DNA of 25,362 nucleotides, taken from CAZKJL01 sp964611095 (GTDB lineage: Bacteria > Patescibacteriota > Gracilibacteria > Peribacterales > Peribacteraceae). The stretch is taken from NCBI GenBank assembly GCA_964611095.1, contig CAZSWJ010000016.1, forward strand, positions 1 through 25,362, read 5' to 3'. The first letter of the stretch is position 1; each line of letters opens with the position of its first letter. The position numbers were made by a program, and so were the translations under genes. A model generated the notes under the pieces. It was not told the origin of the DNA. It did no database searches and was given only the letters and a program-made list of their open reading frames with translations. Of this stretch, positions 1 through 7,093 are shown piece by piece.

Positions 1-1190
1 GCGACGAGGTCAGCCGTCTCGTGGCCAACGCTTCGCAGACGCTCACGGGTTCCATTGCGCTCACGGTGCAGTCGCAGATCACCTCGCTCGACATCCAGTC
101 GCAGATCGACGCCTCCATCATCCGTCGCATGTCCGGCTCCCTCATCAGCCTCGCCGACTTCGGCAGCGGCATGACGATTCTCAACACGCGCATCGCCGTC
201 ATCGAGTCCCGCGTCGCCGCCCTGGAGACCGCCCTCTCTGGTTCCTCGCTCCATGCCGCCGCTCCGAAAATCTTCACGGGCGCTCTCGTGCTCTCGGGCT
301 CCGGCACGCGCATTGGCAACATCAGCTTCTCCGGCTCCGAGGTGCAGATCGGTACGCTCCTGTCCACGGGCTCGCTCAAGGTGATGGGCAACGTCACGAT
401 CTCCGGCCTCGCCACGTTCCTCGGAAACGTCGAGGTCCAAGGTCAGCTCGTCCTCAGCAACAAGCAAGCAGGATTCGCCGTCATCCCGATGACGGGCACC
501 AGCGTTACCGTCGTCTTCCATGAGCCTCTCGTGGCAACTCCGCTCATCACGGCCACGCCGCAGGGCAGAGTCGGCAGCGAATGGTGGGTGGAAAACGCAA
601 CGCTCACGGGCTTCACGCTCCGTGTCGATACGGCGGTGAGCCACGACGTCCGCTTCACGTGGGTCGCGACGGCCGTCATCGACCCCGTTACGACGATGGG
701 TACGGGATCCATTCTCCCGGGTCGGACCATCGCGTTCCCGGTCGACAACCTCGGTCGTCCGCTCTCCACGGATGCGGTCTGGAACGGTTGTATCCGCGGC
801 AATCCTCCCCTCGGCGGCGACGGCCAGCCCCTCAGCTGCGCTCGGTACCACGTCGACCACGTGTGGGAACATCCGGACCTCCACATGTCCTTCACGTACA
901 ACCCGAACCACGAACCGTCGATCCTCCTCCTTCCGGATGGTTACGTCGTCACGGTCATTCAGCCGCAGTCCTCTTCCTCGTCCAGCGTGAGCAGCAGCTC
1001 GAGCTCGTCTTCGGAAGAAAGTTCATCGTCCTCGAGCAGCTCGTCCGAGCCCGCATCGGGTTCCGGTTCCACAGAGTCGTCTGAGTCGTCGTCCGCTTCC
1101 TCCGAATCATCGTCGAACAGTTCGGCTTCTTCCGAGTCGTCCTCAAGCTCCGTGCCGTCGGGCTCCGGATCCGTCGAAGCGGGGGAGTAA
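1..1190 (+). CDS. Ser-rich surface protein, 3' part (5'-truncated by the window edge)
   Basis: The reading frame is open from the left edge (codons from position 3) to a TAA at 1188-1190, so the GTG at 21 is probably internal and the true start lies outside. The visible part, about 395 residues, begins with helical/beta segments. It continues with repeated short strand patterns rich in Gly, Ser and Thr (roughly nt 290-480), typical of stacked beta modules. A compact domain follows whose strands read like a small beta-sandwich (nt about 470-690). The last 73 residues (nt 969-1187) are almost pure Ser with Glu, Gly, Ala and Pro, encoded by mixed Ser codons. Such a tail suggests an extended, possibly glycosylated, linker or wall-exposed stalk. 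No C-terminal membrane anchor or LPxTG is visible. Exported adhesin-like protein is an inference from composition; I recognise no named family with certainty. Confidence 0.7.
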   Translation, partial: DEVSRLVANASQTLTGSIALTVQSQITSLDIQSQIDASIIRRMSGSLISLADFGSGMTILNTRIAVIESRVAALETALSGSSLHAAAPKIFTGALVLSGSGTRIGNISFSGSEVQIGTLLSTGSLKVMGNVTISGLATFLGNVEVQGQLVLSNKQAGFAVIPMTGTSVTVVFHEPLVATPLITATPQGRVGSEWWVENATLTGFTLRVDTAVSHDVRFTWVATAVIDPVTTMGTGSILPGRTIAFPVDNLGRPLSTDAVWNGCIRGNPPLGGDGQPLSCARYHVDHVWEHPDLHMSFTYNPNHEPSILLLPDGYVVTVIQPQSSSSSSVSSSSSSSSEESSSSSSSSSEPASGSGSTESSESSSASSESSSNSSASSESSSSSVPSGSGSVEAGE

Positions 1191-2009
1191 TCACTTCGAT
1201 TTCCTCATGACGTGCCACGCCCCCTTGCGGAAGGCGTAGCGCTTTGTTTCCGCCACGACGAATTTCTTGCCGTTCCACTCCCGCACGTCGATCTCGATGC
1301 GACGCCGGGAAACCCTGAGCACGTTGTAACTGTTTTTCTGTTCGCGGATCTTCGTGGAAATGGCGGTGCCGGCCTGCACGTGGATGATGGATTTGTTCAT
1401 CAGAGTGAAATTTTCTTTCAAATCTCCGATGAACGGTCGGTGAAAATGTCCCGAGAGCACGAGCACGACTCCGCATTCCTGGAACGCATCCAGCGCTTTA
1501 TCCGCACCTTTGACGATGCGCCTATACTTGCTCACCAAGCCCGGACGAATGAACGGATGATGCGTCACGATGATTTTGATGCAGGAAGCGTGCGTGCGGT
1601 TGAATTTTTTGGCGACCATTTTCAGCTGTCGCTTGGAGATTTTTCCGCTTTCGATGACGAACGAACGCGCCGTATTCATCCCGAGCACGCTGATTTCCTC
1701 ATCTTCGAACATCGGTTGCACGTCGTGATGCACGTAGTAGCGGTACCGATGGAGCGGCAAGAGCAGACGCCGCGCCACGTCGAAGAACGGAATGTCGTGG
1801 TTGCCCGGCACCGCGATGTACGGTGCGGGGAGTCGGCTCAAGTAGTGCCTCGCGCGGTGAAATTGCCTTCGCATGGCTCCCTGCGTCAGGTCTCCGCTCA
1901 CGGCGATGAGTGACGGTTGCACGCTTTGCAGGTCATGCAAAAGGGCCTCCTCGGCTTCCCGTTGGATTCTTCCGAAATGTAGGTCCGAGATGTGTGCAAT
2001 CGTGCGCAT
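1191..2009 (-). CDS. Calcineurin-like metallophosphoesterase
   Basis: A 272-residue cytosolic phosphoesterase of the calcineurin-like superfamily, two-metal enzymes that cleave phosphomono- or phosphodiesters. All canonical motifs are visible: D9-x-H11 near the N terminus, G39-D40, G69-N-H-D72, a T-H-H at about 149-151 and G187-H-F-H190. The substrate cannot be read from sequence; cyclic-nucleotide phosphodiesterase-like and nuclease-like members share this layout. The start ATG has a TACAAT box at 2021-2026, 11 nt upstream, giving an expected leader of only about 4-5 nt. The stop abuts the stop of the convergent surface gene with no bases between. The 109 nt separating it from trhO hold this promoter, so it probably has its own transcript. 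Confidence 0.9.
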   Translation of the reverse strand: MRTIAHISDLHFGRIQREAEEALLHDLQSVQPSLIAVSGDLTQGAMRRQFHRARHYLSRLPAPYIAVPGNHDIPFFDVARRLLLPLHRYRYYVHHDVQPMFEDEEISVLGMNTARSFVIESGKISKRQLKMVAKKFNRTHASCIKIIVTHHPFIRPGLVSKYRRIVKGADKALDAFQECGVVLVLSGHFHRPFIGDLKENFTLMNKSIIHVQAGTAISTKIREQKNSYNVLRVSRRRIEIDVREWNGKKFVVAETKRYAFRKGAWHVMRKSK

Positions 2010-2020
2010 GTTTCGGCGGA

Positions 2021-2026
2021 ATTGTA
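2021..2026 (-). promoter_or_regulatory. -10 box of the metallophosphoesterase gene
   Basis: TACAAT on the minus strand, 11 nt before the ATG. No convincing -35 hexamer is seen at the usual distance. The implied transcript start lies about 4-5 nt before the start codon, one of several near-leaderless starts in the window. Confidence 0.5.
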
Positions 2027-2118
2027 GCGTATTGCGGGGGCGGGTGCGGACGCTGTGTGCGTCTCATCGTTGCGGTCTACGCACGTCGAAAAGAACTCTT
2101 CCCGCAACCCAGGAGCAT

Positions 2119-2976
2119 TTAGGCGGCCACGGCCGACTTCACGCAATTCGCGCAGTGCCCCGTGTTCTTCGTTTCGCACTCTTTGCAGCAGATGAAAAGT
2201 CGGTGGCACGGGTTATACACGCAGTCCACGTAATTATCGGTCGCGGTGTTGCAGAACTCGCAGTTCGTGATGAAGCGGTGGGGGAGCTTGCCCGGGAAGC
2301 GCATGCACTTGCGATCATCGAACACGAAGAGACTTCCTTCGAAGTGTCCGTCGGGGAATTCTTCGCAGTAGCGCACGATGCCGCCTTCGAGCTGACGGAC
2401 GTTGCTGAATCCGTGCACTTTGAGGAGCGCCGAAGCGCGTTCGCAGCGAATACCGCCGGTGCAGTACGTCACCACCGCGCGGTCTTTGTACTTCGAAAGC
2501 TCGGGGATGAAGCCCGGTAAGTCGCGGAAGTTGCGCATGGAGAGCGTCACGGCGTTCCTGAATCTGCCCACGATCGCCTCGTAGTCGTTGCGCATATCGA
2601 TGAGCACGATGTCGGCTTTGGCTTCCAAAAGGTCGTGGAGCTCTTTCGGTGAGATGTATGCTGCAGCCTTCTGTGCCGTCACTTCATTCCGCAGCGTCAC
2701 GATCTCGGGACGAAGGCGCACGAAGAGTTTTGCGAATGCGTGCTCGGCGTGATCGGATTCTTTAAAGGAGATTCCGGAGAACAGGGGATGATCATTCATC
2801 GCCTGTTTATACTTCTCGATATTCTCGGGCGTGCCGGAGCACGTGCCGTTGATTCCTTCGGAACTGATGAGGATGCGGCCGCGGAGGTCCAGCGACTTGG
2901 CGAGCGCACGGTGCGTCTCGGTTTCCGTGGCGGGATCCGCAACCGGGACGTACTTGTAGTACAGAAGGACTTTCAT
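2119..2976 (-). CDS. trhO: tRNA uridine(34) hydroxylase, rhodanese-fold (TrhO/YceA family)
   Basis: This 285-residue protein matches TrhO (UPF0176/YceA), which hydroxylates U34 of certain tRNAs to 5-hydroxyuridine with molecular oxygen. The N-terminal ferredoxin-like domain (about 1-95) carries the family signature around residues 38-50 (S-S-E-G-I-N-G-T). The central rhodanese domain (about 107-205) has the active-site loop C172-T-G-G-I-R-C178; C172 is the expected catalytic cysteine. The C-terminal 45 residues are Cys-rich with several CxxC pairs, which could bind a metal, as in other family members. The length is on the short side but complete. The ATG lies 6 nt after an extended -10 (TGCTATGAT), so the mRNA should be leaderless. 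It is divergent from the SDR gene. Confidence 0.93.
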   Translation of the reverse strand: MKVLLYYKYVPVADPATETETHRALAKSLDLRGRILISSEGINGTCSGTPENIEKYKQAMNDHPLFSGISFKESDHAEHAFAKLFVRLRPEIVTLRNEVTAQKAAAYISPKELHDLLEAKADIVLIDMRNDYEAIVGRFRNAVTLSMRNFRDLPGFIPELSKYKDRAVVTYCTGGIRCERASALLKVHGFSNVRQLEGGIVRYCEEFPDGHFEGSLFVFDDRKCMRFPGKLPHRFITNCEFCNTATDNYVDCVYNPCHRLFICCKECETKNTGHCANCVKSAVAA

Positions 2977-2982
2977 GGTCTA

Positions 2983-2988
2983 ATCATA
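2983..2988 (-). promoter_or_regulatory. Extended -10 box of trhO
   Basis: Minus strand TATGAT preceded by TGC, forming a TGn extended -10. Six nucleotides separate it from the ATG, so transcription should start at or next to the A of the start codon. No strong -35 is present, which an extended -10 can compensate for. Confidence 0.6.
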
Positions 2989-3021
2989 GCAGAACGAGCC
3001 CCGGCAAGAGGAAAGAGGATT

Positions 3022-3049
3022 GTGGAAAGTGGAAAATACAACTTTCCAC
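3022..3049. repeat. Perfect 9-bp inverted repeat in the trhO/SDR divergent intergenic region
   Basis: GTGGAAAGT at 3022-3030 and its exact complement ACTTTCCAC at 3041-3049, separated by a 10-nt A-rich spacer. It lies between the two divergent -10 boxes (2983-2988 and 3083-3088) and upstream of the -35 region of the SDR promoter. It could be an operator for a dimeric regulator or a hairpin. No regulator gene adjoins it. Confidence 0.5.
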
Positions 3050-3082
3050 CTTTCACTTTTCGTTTTTCTCTTCTCCGTATCG

Positions 3083-3088
3083 TATGAT
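3083..3088 (+). promoter_or_regulatory. -10 box of the SDR gene
   Basis: TATGAT followed by 6 nt and then the ATG at 3095. The spacing matches that of trhO on the other strand and predicts a leaderless mRNA. It argues against the longer reading frame beginning at 3020, whose first codons would lie upstream of the promoter. Confidence 0.6.
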
Positions 3089-3094
3089 TCCTCC

Positions 3095-3844
3095 ATGAAG
3101 TCATTTACTCTCATCACAGGTGCCAGTGCAGGTATCGGCGAAGCTGCGGCCAAAAGACTCGCTGCCGAAGGCCAAAACCTCATCCTTATCGCCAGGCGTA
3201 TCGATCGACTGCAAAAGCTTAAAGTTGAGCTGGAAAAGAAGGGCGTTGAAGTCCGCATTCACGAACTCGATGTCACGAACAAGGCCGCACTCGAATCGTT
3301 TTTTGAGAAAGATCTCAAGGATGTCTCACTCGATATTCTCGTGAACAATGCAGGCCTCGCTCTCGGCACCGAAGGGTTCGATGCGTATGATTTTGCCGAC
3401 GTGGACACGATGATCGACGTGAACATCCGTGCCATGACACGCGTGGCGCATCTCGCACTGCCGCTCCTCAAGAAATCCAAGGGCCACATCGTGAACCTCG
3501 GCAGCATCGCGGGGATCGAGTCCTACGCGGGCGGTACGGTGTACTGCGCCACGAAAGCGTTCGTGCACTCGTTCACGCGCGGACTCCGCCAAGATCTGCT
3601 CGGCACGGGCGTGCGCGTCACGACCATCGCACCCGGCAGAGTGGAAACCGAATTCAGCGACGTACGCCTGAAGGGTGATACGGCCGCCGCCAAGAAGGTC
3701 TACCAACACTGCATCCCGCTCCAAGCCGCCGACATCGCCGACGCCATCTGTTACGCCGTCACGCGGCCCAAGCACATGAACGTGGAGCTCATGCTCGTCA
3801 TGCCTACGGATCAGGCGGGGACGAGAGTCATCGAGCGGAAGTAA
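3095..3844 (+). CDS. Short-chain dehydrogenase/reductase, YdfG-like
   Basis: A 249-residue classical SDR, an NAD(P)-dependent oxidoreductase of the cytosol. The nucleotide-binding motif T8-G-A-S-A-G-I-G15 opens the protein. An N-N-A-G motif follows the fourth strand, and the catalytic Ser and Y-x-x-x-K (Y-C-A-T-K) are in place. The sequence resembles the YdfG group that acts on 3-hydroxy acids such as serine or 3-hydroxypropionate, but the substrate is not certain. The start at 3095 is chosen because family homology begins there and a -10 box sits 6 nt upstream. The preceding 25 in-frame codons read as a hydrophobic tail with no family match. The stop abuts the convergent HTTM gene with no intervening base. 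Confidence 0.92.
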   Translation: MKSFTLITGASAGIGEAAAKRLAAEGQNLILIARRIDRLQKLKVELEKKGVEVRIHELDVTNKAALESFFEKDLKDVSLDILVNNAGLALGTEGFDAYDFADVDTMIDVNIRAMTRVAHLALPLLKKSKGHIVNLGSIAGIESYAGGTVYCATKAFVHSFTRGLRQDLLGTGVRVTTIAPGRVETEFSDVRLKGDTAAAKKVYQHCIPLQAADIADAICYAVTRPKHMNVELMLVMPTDQAGTRVIERK

Positions 3845-5137
3845 TTACCGTCGGTGCTTAGCGACCGCATCGTACACTTTGGTTCCGACAAACGGCACGC
3901 CCGGCACGTAAAGAAGCAGTGCGAGCGGCCACAGGAGCGGCAGATGTCGACTGAGAGCGCGGAAGCCGTAGAAACCGACACGGAAACTTTCGTCGGGCAT
4001 CTTCACGTGCATCGCCTCATTCAATGCGTCGAGCGAAACGGTCGGTGCATGGCGGAGACGTGCTTTCGGATCGTGGTAATTCACGAGCTCGACTCGATGC
4101 AGCCAGTCCAGCATGGCCACCATCACGGAAATCTTCGTGCAGAAACCGCAGCGCCCATCGAAGAGCACGATGATCGGTTCGTTTACATTTCTGTTGAGCA
4201 ATTCGCGCACGGCACGGAAATCGTCGTCGATGAGCAGTCCCAGGTACGCCACGAGCACGGTCAGCGAGAACGTTCCCACGTCCATCAGCAGGAAGATGCT
4301 GCCGTGGACGAGAACGCCGCACACCAGAAGCGCGCGTTTCAGCCGACCCGGGGACACCGCGTGAATGCCGACCCACGTGAGAATTCCGAACGCGGGAATG
4401 AGTGCCCAGGCGAACTGCGAGATGAGCGTGAAGTAGCCGATTGCGGGACTCAGGAACGCAACCTTGTCCGCGACCGTCGCGGACAAGTGACTGAAGCTCG
4501 TGTGATGGAAGACGATCGCGATGGCGGATCCTTCGCGCCACGTCGGCCCCGTGAATTTTTCGACGGCAGAACTGACGTACAGCACGATCATTTGCCACAG
4601 GAGCAGCCGATACGGCCAGATGGACATCGTGCGCTCGCTTACGGGCTGATCTTTCCCCGTCTCGCGCATGAGTTTCAGTCGACGCCTCAGATTCTTGAGC
4701 GTGAATGCTCGGTGGCACGGTGAGATCAGCAATAAAAATCCGATGAGCCTCAGGAGCGTGTCGCCGCCATCGAGCGTGATGGATCCGTACTCGTGGAACG
4801 AGAAGAGCAGGAAAACGGCTGCTGCCAGGGCTCCGCGCGTCAGCACGCCGAGCGCGACGCACAGCAGTGCGATGAGCAAAATCAGGTACAGCGCATGTAC
4901 TTGGCCGATGGTCGCGTAATCCAAAATCGAAAACCGCCAGTGCGCGCGTACGACGTGGCCGAGCATCTCGTTCGTCACGATTCCCTGCGGTCCGTAGTAG
5001 CGATCCACATCGTTCCACTCAAGAAGCATCGTCAGAAGTCCCACGACACCGAAGCCGACGCGCATGAGCCCGAAGCCCGCCGCGGACACGGGACGGAACC
5101 AGAATCGTTGCCAAGCGGAGGAAGAAAGATGCGGCAT
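3845..5137 (-). CDS. HTTM membrane protein fused to a DCC1-like thiol-disulfide domain (DUF393)
   Basis: A 430-residue two-part protein. Residues about 15-315 form a multi-spanning HTTM region (horizontally transferred transmembrane domain, related to vitamin-K-dependent gamma-carboxylase). Typical features include an E-K-F-T-G segment after a membrane helix and repeated hydrophobic helices. From about residue 320 a DCC1-like/DUF393 domain begins with the diagnostic D-G-x-C-x-x-C motif; cysteines are C330 and C333. It closes with the family's W-P-L-A and P-G-V-P-F-V-G segments. The two domains often occur as neighbours; here they are one chain. Role: probably a membrane redox or carboxylase-like enzyme, substrate unknown. 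The start is 3 nt after the stop of the upstream small gene, so the two are co-transcribed. Confidence 0.85.
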   Translation of the reverse strand: MPHLSSSAWQRFWFRPVSAAGFGLMRVGFGVVGLLTMLLEWNDVDRYYGPQGIVTNEMLGHVVRAHWRFSILDYATIGQVHALYLILLIALLCVALGVLTRGALAAAVFLLFSFHEYGSITLDGGDTLLRLIGFLLLISPCHRAFTLKNLRRRLKLMRETGKDQPVSERTMSIWPYRLLLWQMIVLYVSSAVEKFTGPTWREGSAIAIVFHHTSFSHLSATVADKVAFLSPAIGYFTLISQFAWALIPAFGILTWVGIHAVSPGRLKRALLVCGVLVHGSIFLLMDVGTFSLTVLVAYLGLLIDDDFRAVRELLNRNVNEPIIVLFDGRCGFCTKISVMVAMLDWLHRVELVNYHDPKARLRHAPTVSLDALNEAMHVKMPDESFRVGFYGFRALSRHLPLLWPLALLLYVPGVPFVGTKVYDAVAKHRR

Positions 5138-5140
5138 GAA

Positions 5141-5650
5141 CTACGGACACGTGACGGAAGCAAGAACGTTCGTTTCGACGGGGAGCGTCGTCGTCGCGAC
5201 CCGCCCCAACGCGCCAAGATCGGCGGGCAACACTCTGTAGCTCCTGAGCAGCTGCAGCTGGGCATGGGTGTCACCGCAGAGCGAGAGCAGGTACGTTTCG
5301 CGTGCCGATGCCCACTCTTCTTCCAGCCGATACAGTACTTTGAGTTCCTTGGCTCGGCGCCAGATCGACAATCGTTCCGAATCCACGATCGTCGGACCGA
5401 CGACTCCATTCACGGTGCTCTCCACCCGGAACGTGCTGACGCGTCTGAGCGGATTGGGTGAAAAAATATTCCACTGTTGCCACTGGCTCGTCATGAGAAC
5501 GTACGGGTCGGTGAGAGATCTGATTTCGCCGATGGGCGACCAACGGGTCTTCAGGGCACCCGGGACCACGTACAAAGCCACGGCGGTCATGTGCCACAGG
5601 CAGAACGCGACGATGAGTGCTTGCCGCGTGCGCGTGGAAAAACCGAGCAT
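5141..5650 (-). CDS. Small membrane-anchored protein, partner of the HTTM gene
   Basis: A 169-residue protein with one N-terminal hydrophobic helix (about residues 10-32) and a mostly soluble remainder expected outside the membrane. It contains a W-N-I-F-S-P-N-P segment. From memory, this resembles small proteins encoded next to HTTM genes in other bacteria (DUF5819-like), but I cannot verify the assignment. It lies 11 nt downstream of the methyltransferase gene and 3 nt upstream of the HTTM-DCC1 gene, so it should be translated from the same mRNA. The arrangement suggests it works with the HTTM protein. Confidence 0.75.
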   Translation of the reverse strand: MLGFSTRTRQALIVAFCLWHMTAVALYVVPGALKTRWSPIGEIRSLTDPYVLMTSQWQQWNIFSPNPLRRVSTFRVESTVNGVVGPTIVDSERLSIWRRAKELKVLYRLEEEWASARETYLLSLCGDTHAQLQLLRSYRVLPADLGALGRVATTTLPVETNVLASVTCP

Positions 5651-5661
5651 GAGTTTTTCGA

Positions 5662-6888
5662 TTATTTGGCCGGCTTGAGCAGGACGATTTCACGTCCCAC
5701 GAACTGGTCGGTACGACGGTAGAGGAGCGAGAAGCGTCCCTCCGTCGACGGATCGGTGTGGGGCGGGAGCGTGGCGCGGTACTTGAGCTTGGTGATGACA
5801 TCCCACACTTTCTGCAGATGAATGATTTTTTTCTGCGCGTACCACACGGGCAGAATCATCACGACCGGAACGCCGGGCAGAGTCTCGGCGCAGTTCGTGA
5901 GAAATCGGCCCACGATGTCTTCCGCTTGCTTGCAGTGCGTCTCGGCATCCTTCACCGTGGCGCGGTCCGTCAGCGGCGGGCCGAGCGTTCCTTCGGTCAC
6001 GATCATGTCGGGTTTTTCCTTAAGCTCGAACGCCTTGGTCGCGTCCTGCTTCCACACCGTGCTCTCCACGTCCTTCTTCGCGATCTTGTACGTCTTTCTG
6101 GTCCACTCGATGTTCTTCTCGCAGCCGTTCACGGCTTTGAGCGAGAGGTCGGACGCGAGAACGTTCCATCCGAGCAAGAGTGCTTCGATGGGGATGACGC
6201 CCGTTCCGCAGAACGGATCGAAGACCGTCACTCCTTTCTCTTTGCCGGCGACGAACGTGCCGAAGTTCAGGAGCATCTGGGCCAGTTTGGGCGGCAGCAA
6301 GCCCACGGTCGTGTCGCGAACGGGCTTTTCCATGTCGCGCAACGTGTAGGCTTTCACGTCCTGTGCCGCCACCGTGCGGCCGATCCACATCGCCTCGGTG
6401 TCTTGGCTGTTCTTCTCGGCCGTCTTCTGCGGCTGCATGATGAGCAGCTCCGCTCCGCTCTTGGGGTCGAGCAAACCTTCGTCGTGGAGCTGGATGGCCT
6501 TGGCCGGATCGCGCTCGCTCCCCACGTAACGGGAACTGTTCCCTTGTTGCTTCAGCTTGTCTTTGCAGGCGCGGTACAAGTTCTTGGCGCGGTTCGGGGA
6601 GACGCCCGTGAATCGCAGCGCGAAGACCGCTTTGCCTTTGACTCCTTTCAATTCGGCGCCCAGAAGAGCCGGAACGTCATCGAGCGTCACCGCGTTGCTC
6701 GTGATTTGCTTGGCGATGAGCACGGTGCCGCCGAGTCGATTCAAGAATTTCTGATCGAGCTCTTGTGCCGTGGAAAACATGAGAAGCTGGCCCGAAAGCG
6801 GTCCTTTCTGAAAATCAGGGAGGACTGCGGCGAGTTCGGCGATGCTGAGATTGGGGTGGATTCCGAGGAAAGCGGCGTAGCGGTGCAT
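5662..6888 (-). CDS. THUMP/TRM11-like SAM-dependent RNA methyltransferase
   Basis: A 408-residue protein. The N-terminal half (about 1-190) resembles the RNA-binding part of TRM11/TrmG10-type tRNA methyltransferases. The C-terminal half is a Rossmann methyltransferase with SAM motif I D224-P-F-C-G-T-G230. The usual catalytic N/D-P-P-Y motif is replaced near residues 298-305 by a T-E-G-x-L-G-P-P sequence, so catalysis or specificity may differ. Modification of a tRNA guanosine is the likely job, but target and position are unknown. The start at 6888 is preferred to upstream in-frame starts: a TATGCT box at 6896-6901 overlaps the ATG at 6898-6900 and lies 7 nt before this ATG. It is the first gene of an operon with the small membrane protein and HTTM-DCC1. 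Confidence 0.82.
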   Translation of the reverse strand: MHRYAAFLGIHPNLSIAELAAVLPDFQKGPLSGQLLMFSTAQELDQKFLNRLGGTVLIAKQITSNAVTLDDVPALLGAELKGVKGKAVFALRFTGVSPNRAKNLYRACKDKLKQQGNSSRYVGSERDPAKAIQLHDEGLLDPKSGAELLIMQPQKTAEKNSQDTEAMWIGRTVAAQDVKAYTLRDMEKPVRDTTVGLLPPKLAQMLLNFGTFVAGKEKGVTVFDPFCGTGVIPIEALLLGWNVLASDLSLKAVNGCEKNIEWTRKTYKIAKKDVESTVWKQDATKAFELKEKPDMIVTEGTLGPPLTDRATVKDAETHCKQAEDIVGRFLTNCAETLPGVPVVMILPVWYAQKKIIHLQKVWDVITKLKYRATLPPHTDPSTEGRFSLLYRRTDQFVGREIVLLKPAK

Positions 6889-6895
6889 GGACGAG

Positions 6896-6925
6896 AGCAT
6901 AGCAACTGCCGCTGCGATGTGGAAA
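6896..6925 (-). promoter_or_regulatory. Promoter of the methyltransferase-HTTM operon
   Basis: On the minus strand, -35 TTTCCA (6920-6925), an 18-nt spacer and -10 TATGCT (6896-6901). Seven nucleotides then lead to the ATG at 6888, predicting a leaderless transcript. Confidence 0.5.
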
Positions 6926-6966
6926 TGCGTCACGGAAACACTTTTTCGCAACCGTCCACGGTATGA

Positions 6967-6976
6967 CCGACGTCGG
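6967..6976. repeat. 10-bp palindrome between the methyltransferase and atp promoters
   Basis: The perfect palindrome CCGACGTCGG lies in the roughly 190-bp divergent intergenic region, about 55 bp upstream of the atp -35 box. It may be a regulator site, but a single occurrence is weak evidence. Confidence 0.3.
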
Positions 6977-7031
6977 AAAAAATCAAGACTCTTAAAGCTC
7001 ACTTTTCTTGAGCAAAAAGCTCCCCAGACCC

Positions 7032-7059
7032 TTGCGTGCAGGGCGCGCATTCCTACAAT
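7032..7059 (+). promoter_or_regulatory. Promoter of the ATP synthase operon
   Basis: -35 TTGCGT (7032-7037), a 16-nt spacer and -10 TACAAT (7054-7059). The expected start is near 7066, leaving a leader of about 28 nt before atpD. The in-frame ATG at 7058 overlaps the -10 box and so cannot be in this transcript. The leader has AAAGGA close to its 5' end, some 25 nt before the start codon, too far for a normal Shine-Dalgarno. Confidence 0.55.
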
Positions 7060-7093
7060 GAAAGGAACTGCTTCCCACTTCCGTCTCACTCAT

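Noticed and set aside
7000..7030. A GCTC/GAGC partial inverted repeat upstream of the atp promoter, considered as a terminator or operator.
   Set aside because: Only four pairs form with an A/T-rich loop, and no T-tract follows in the right place.
6887..7093. An N-terminal extension of AtpD by up to 69 codons.
   Set aside because: It overlaps the divergent methyltransferase start and the atp promoter, and lacks family similarity.
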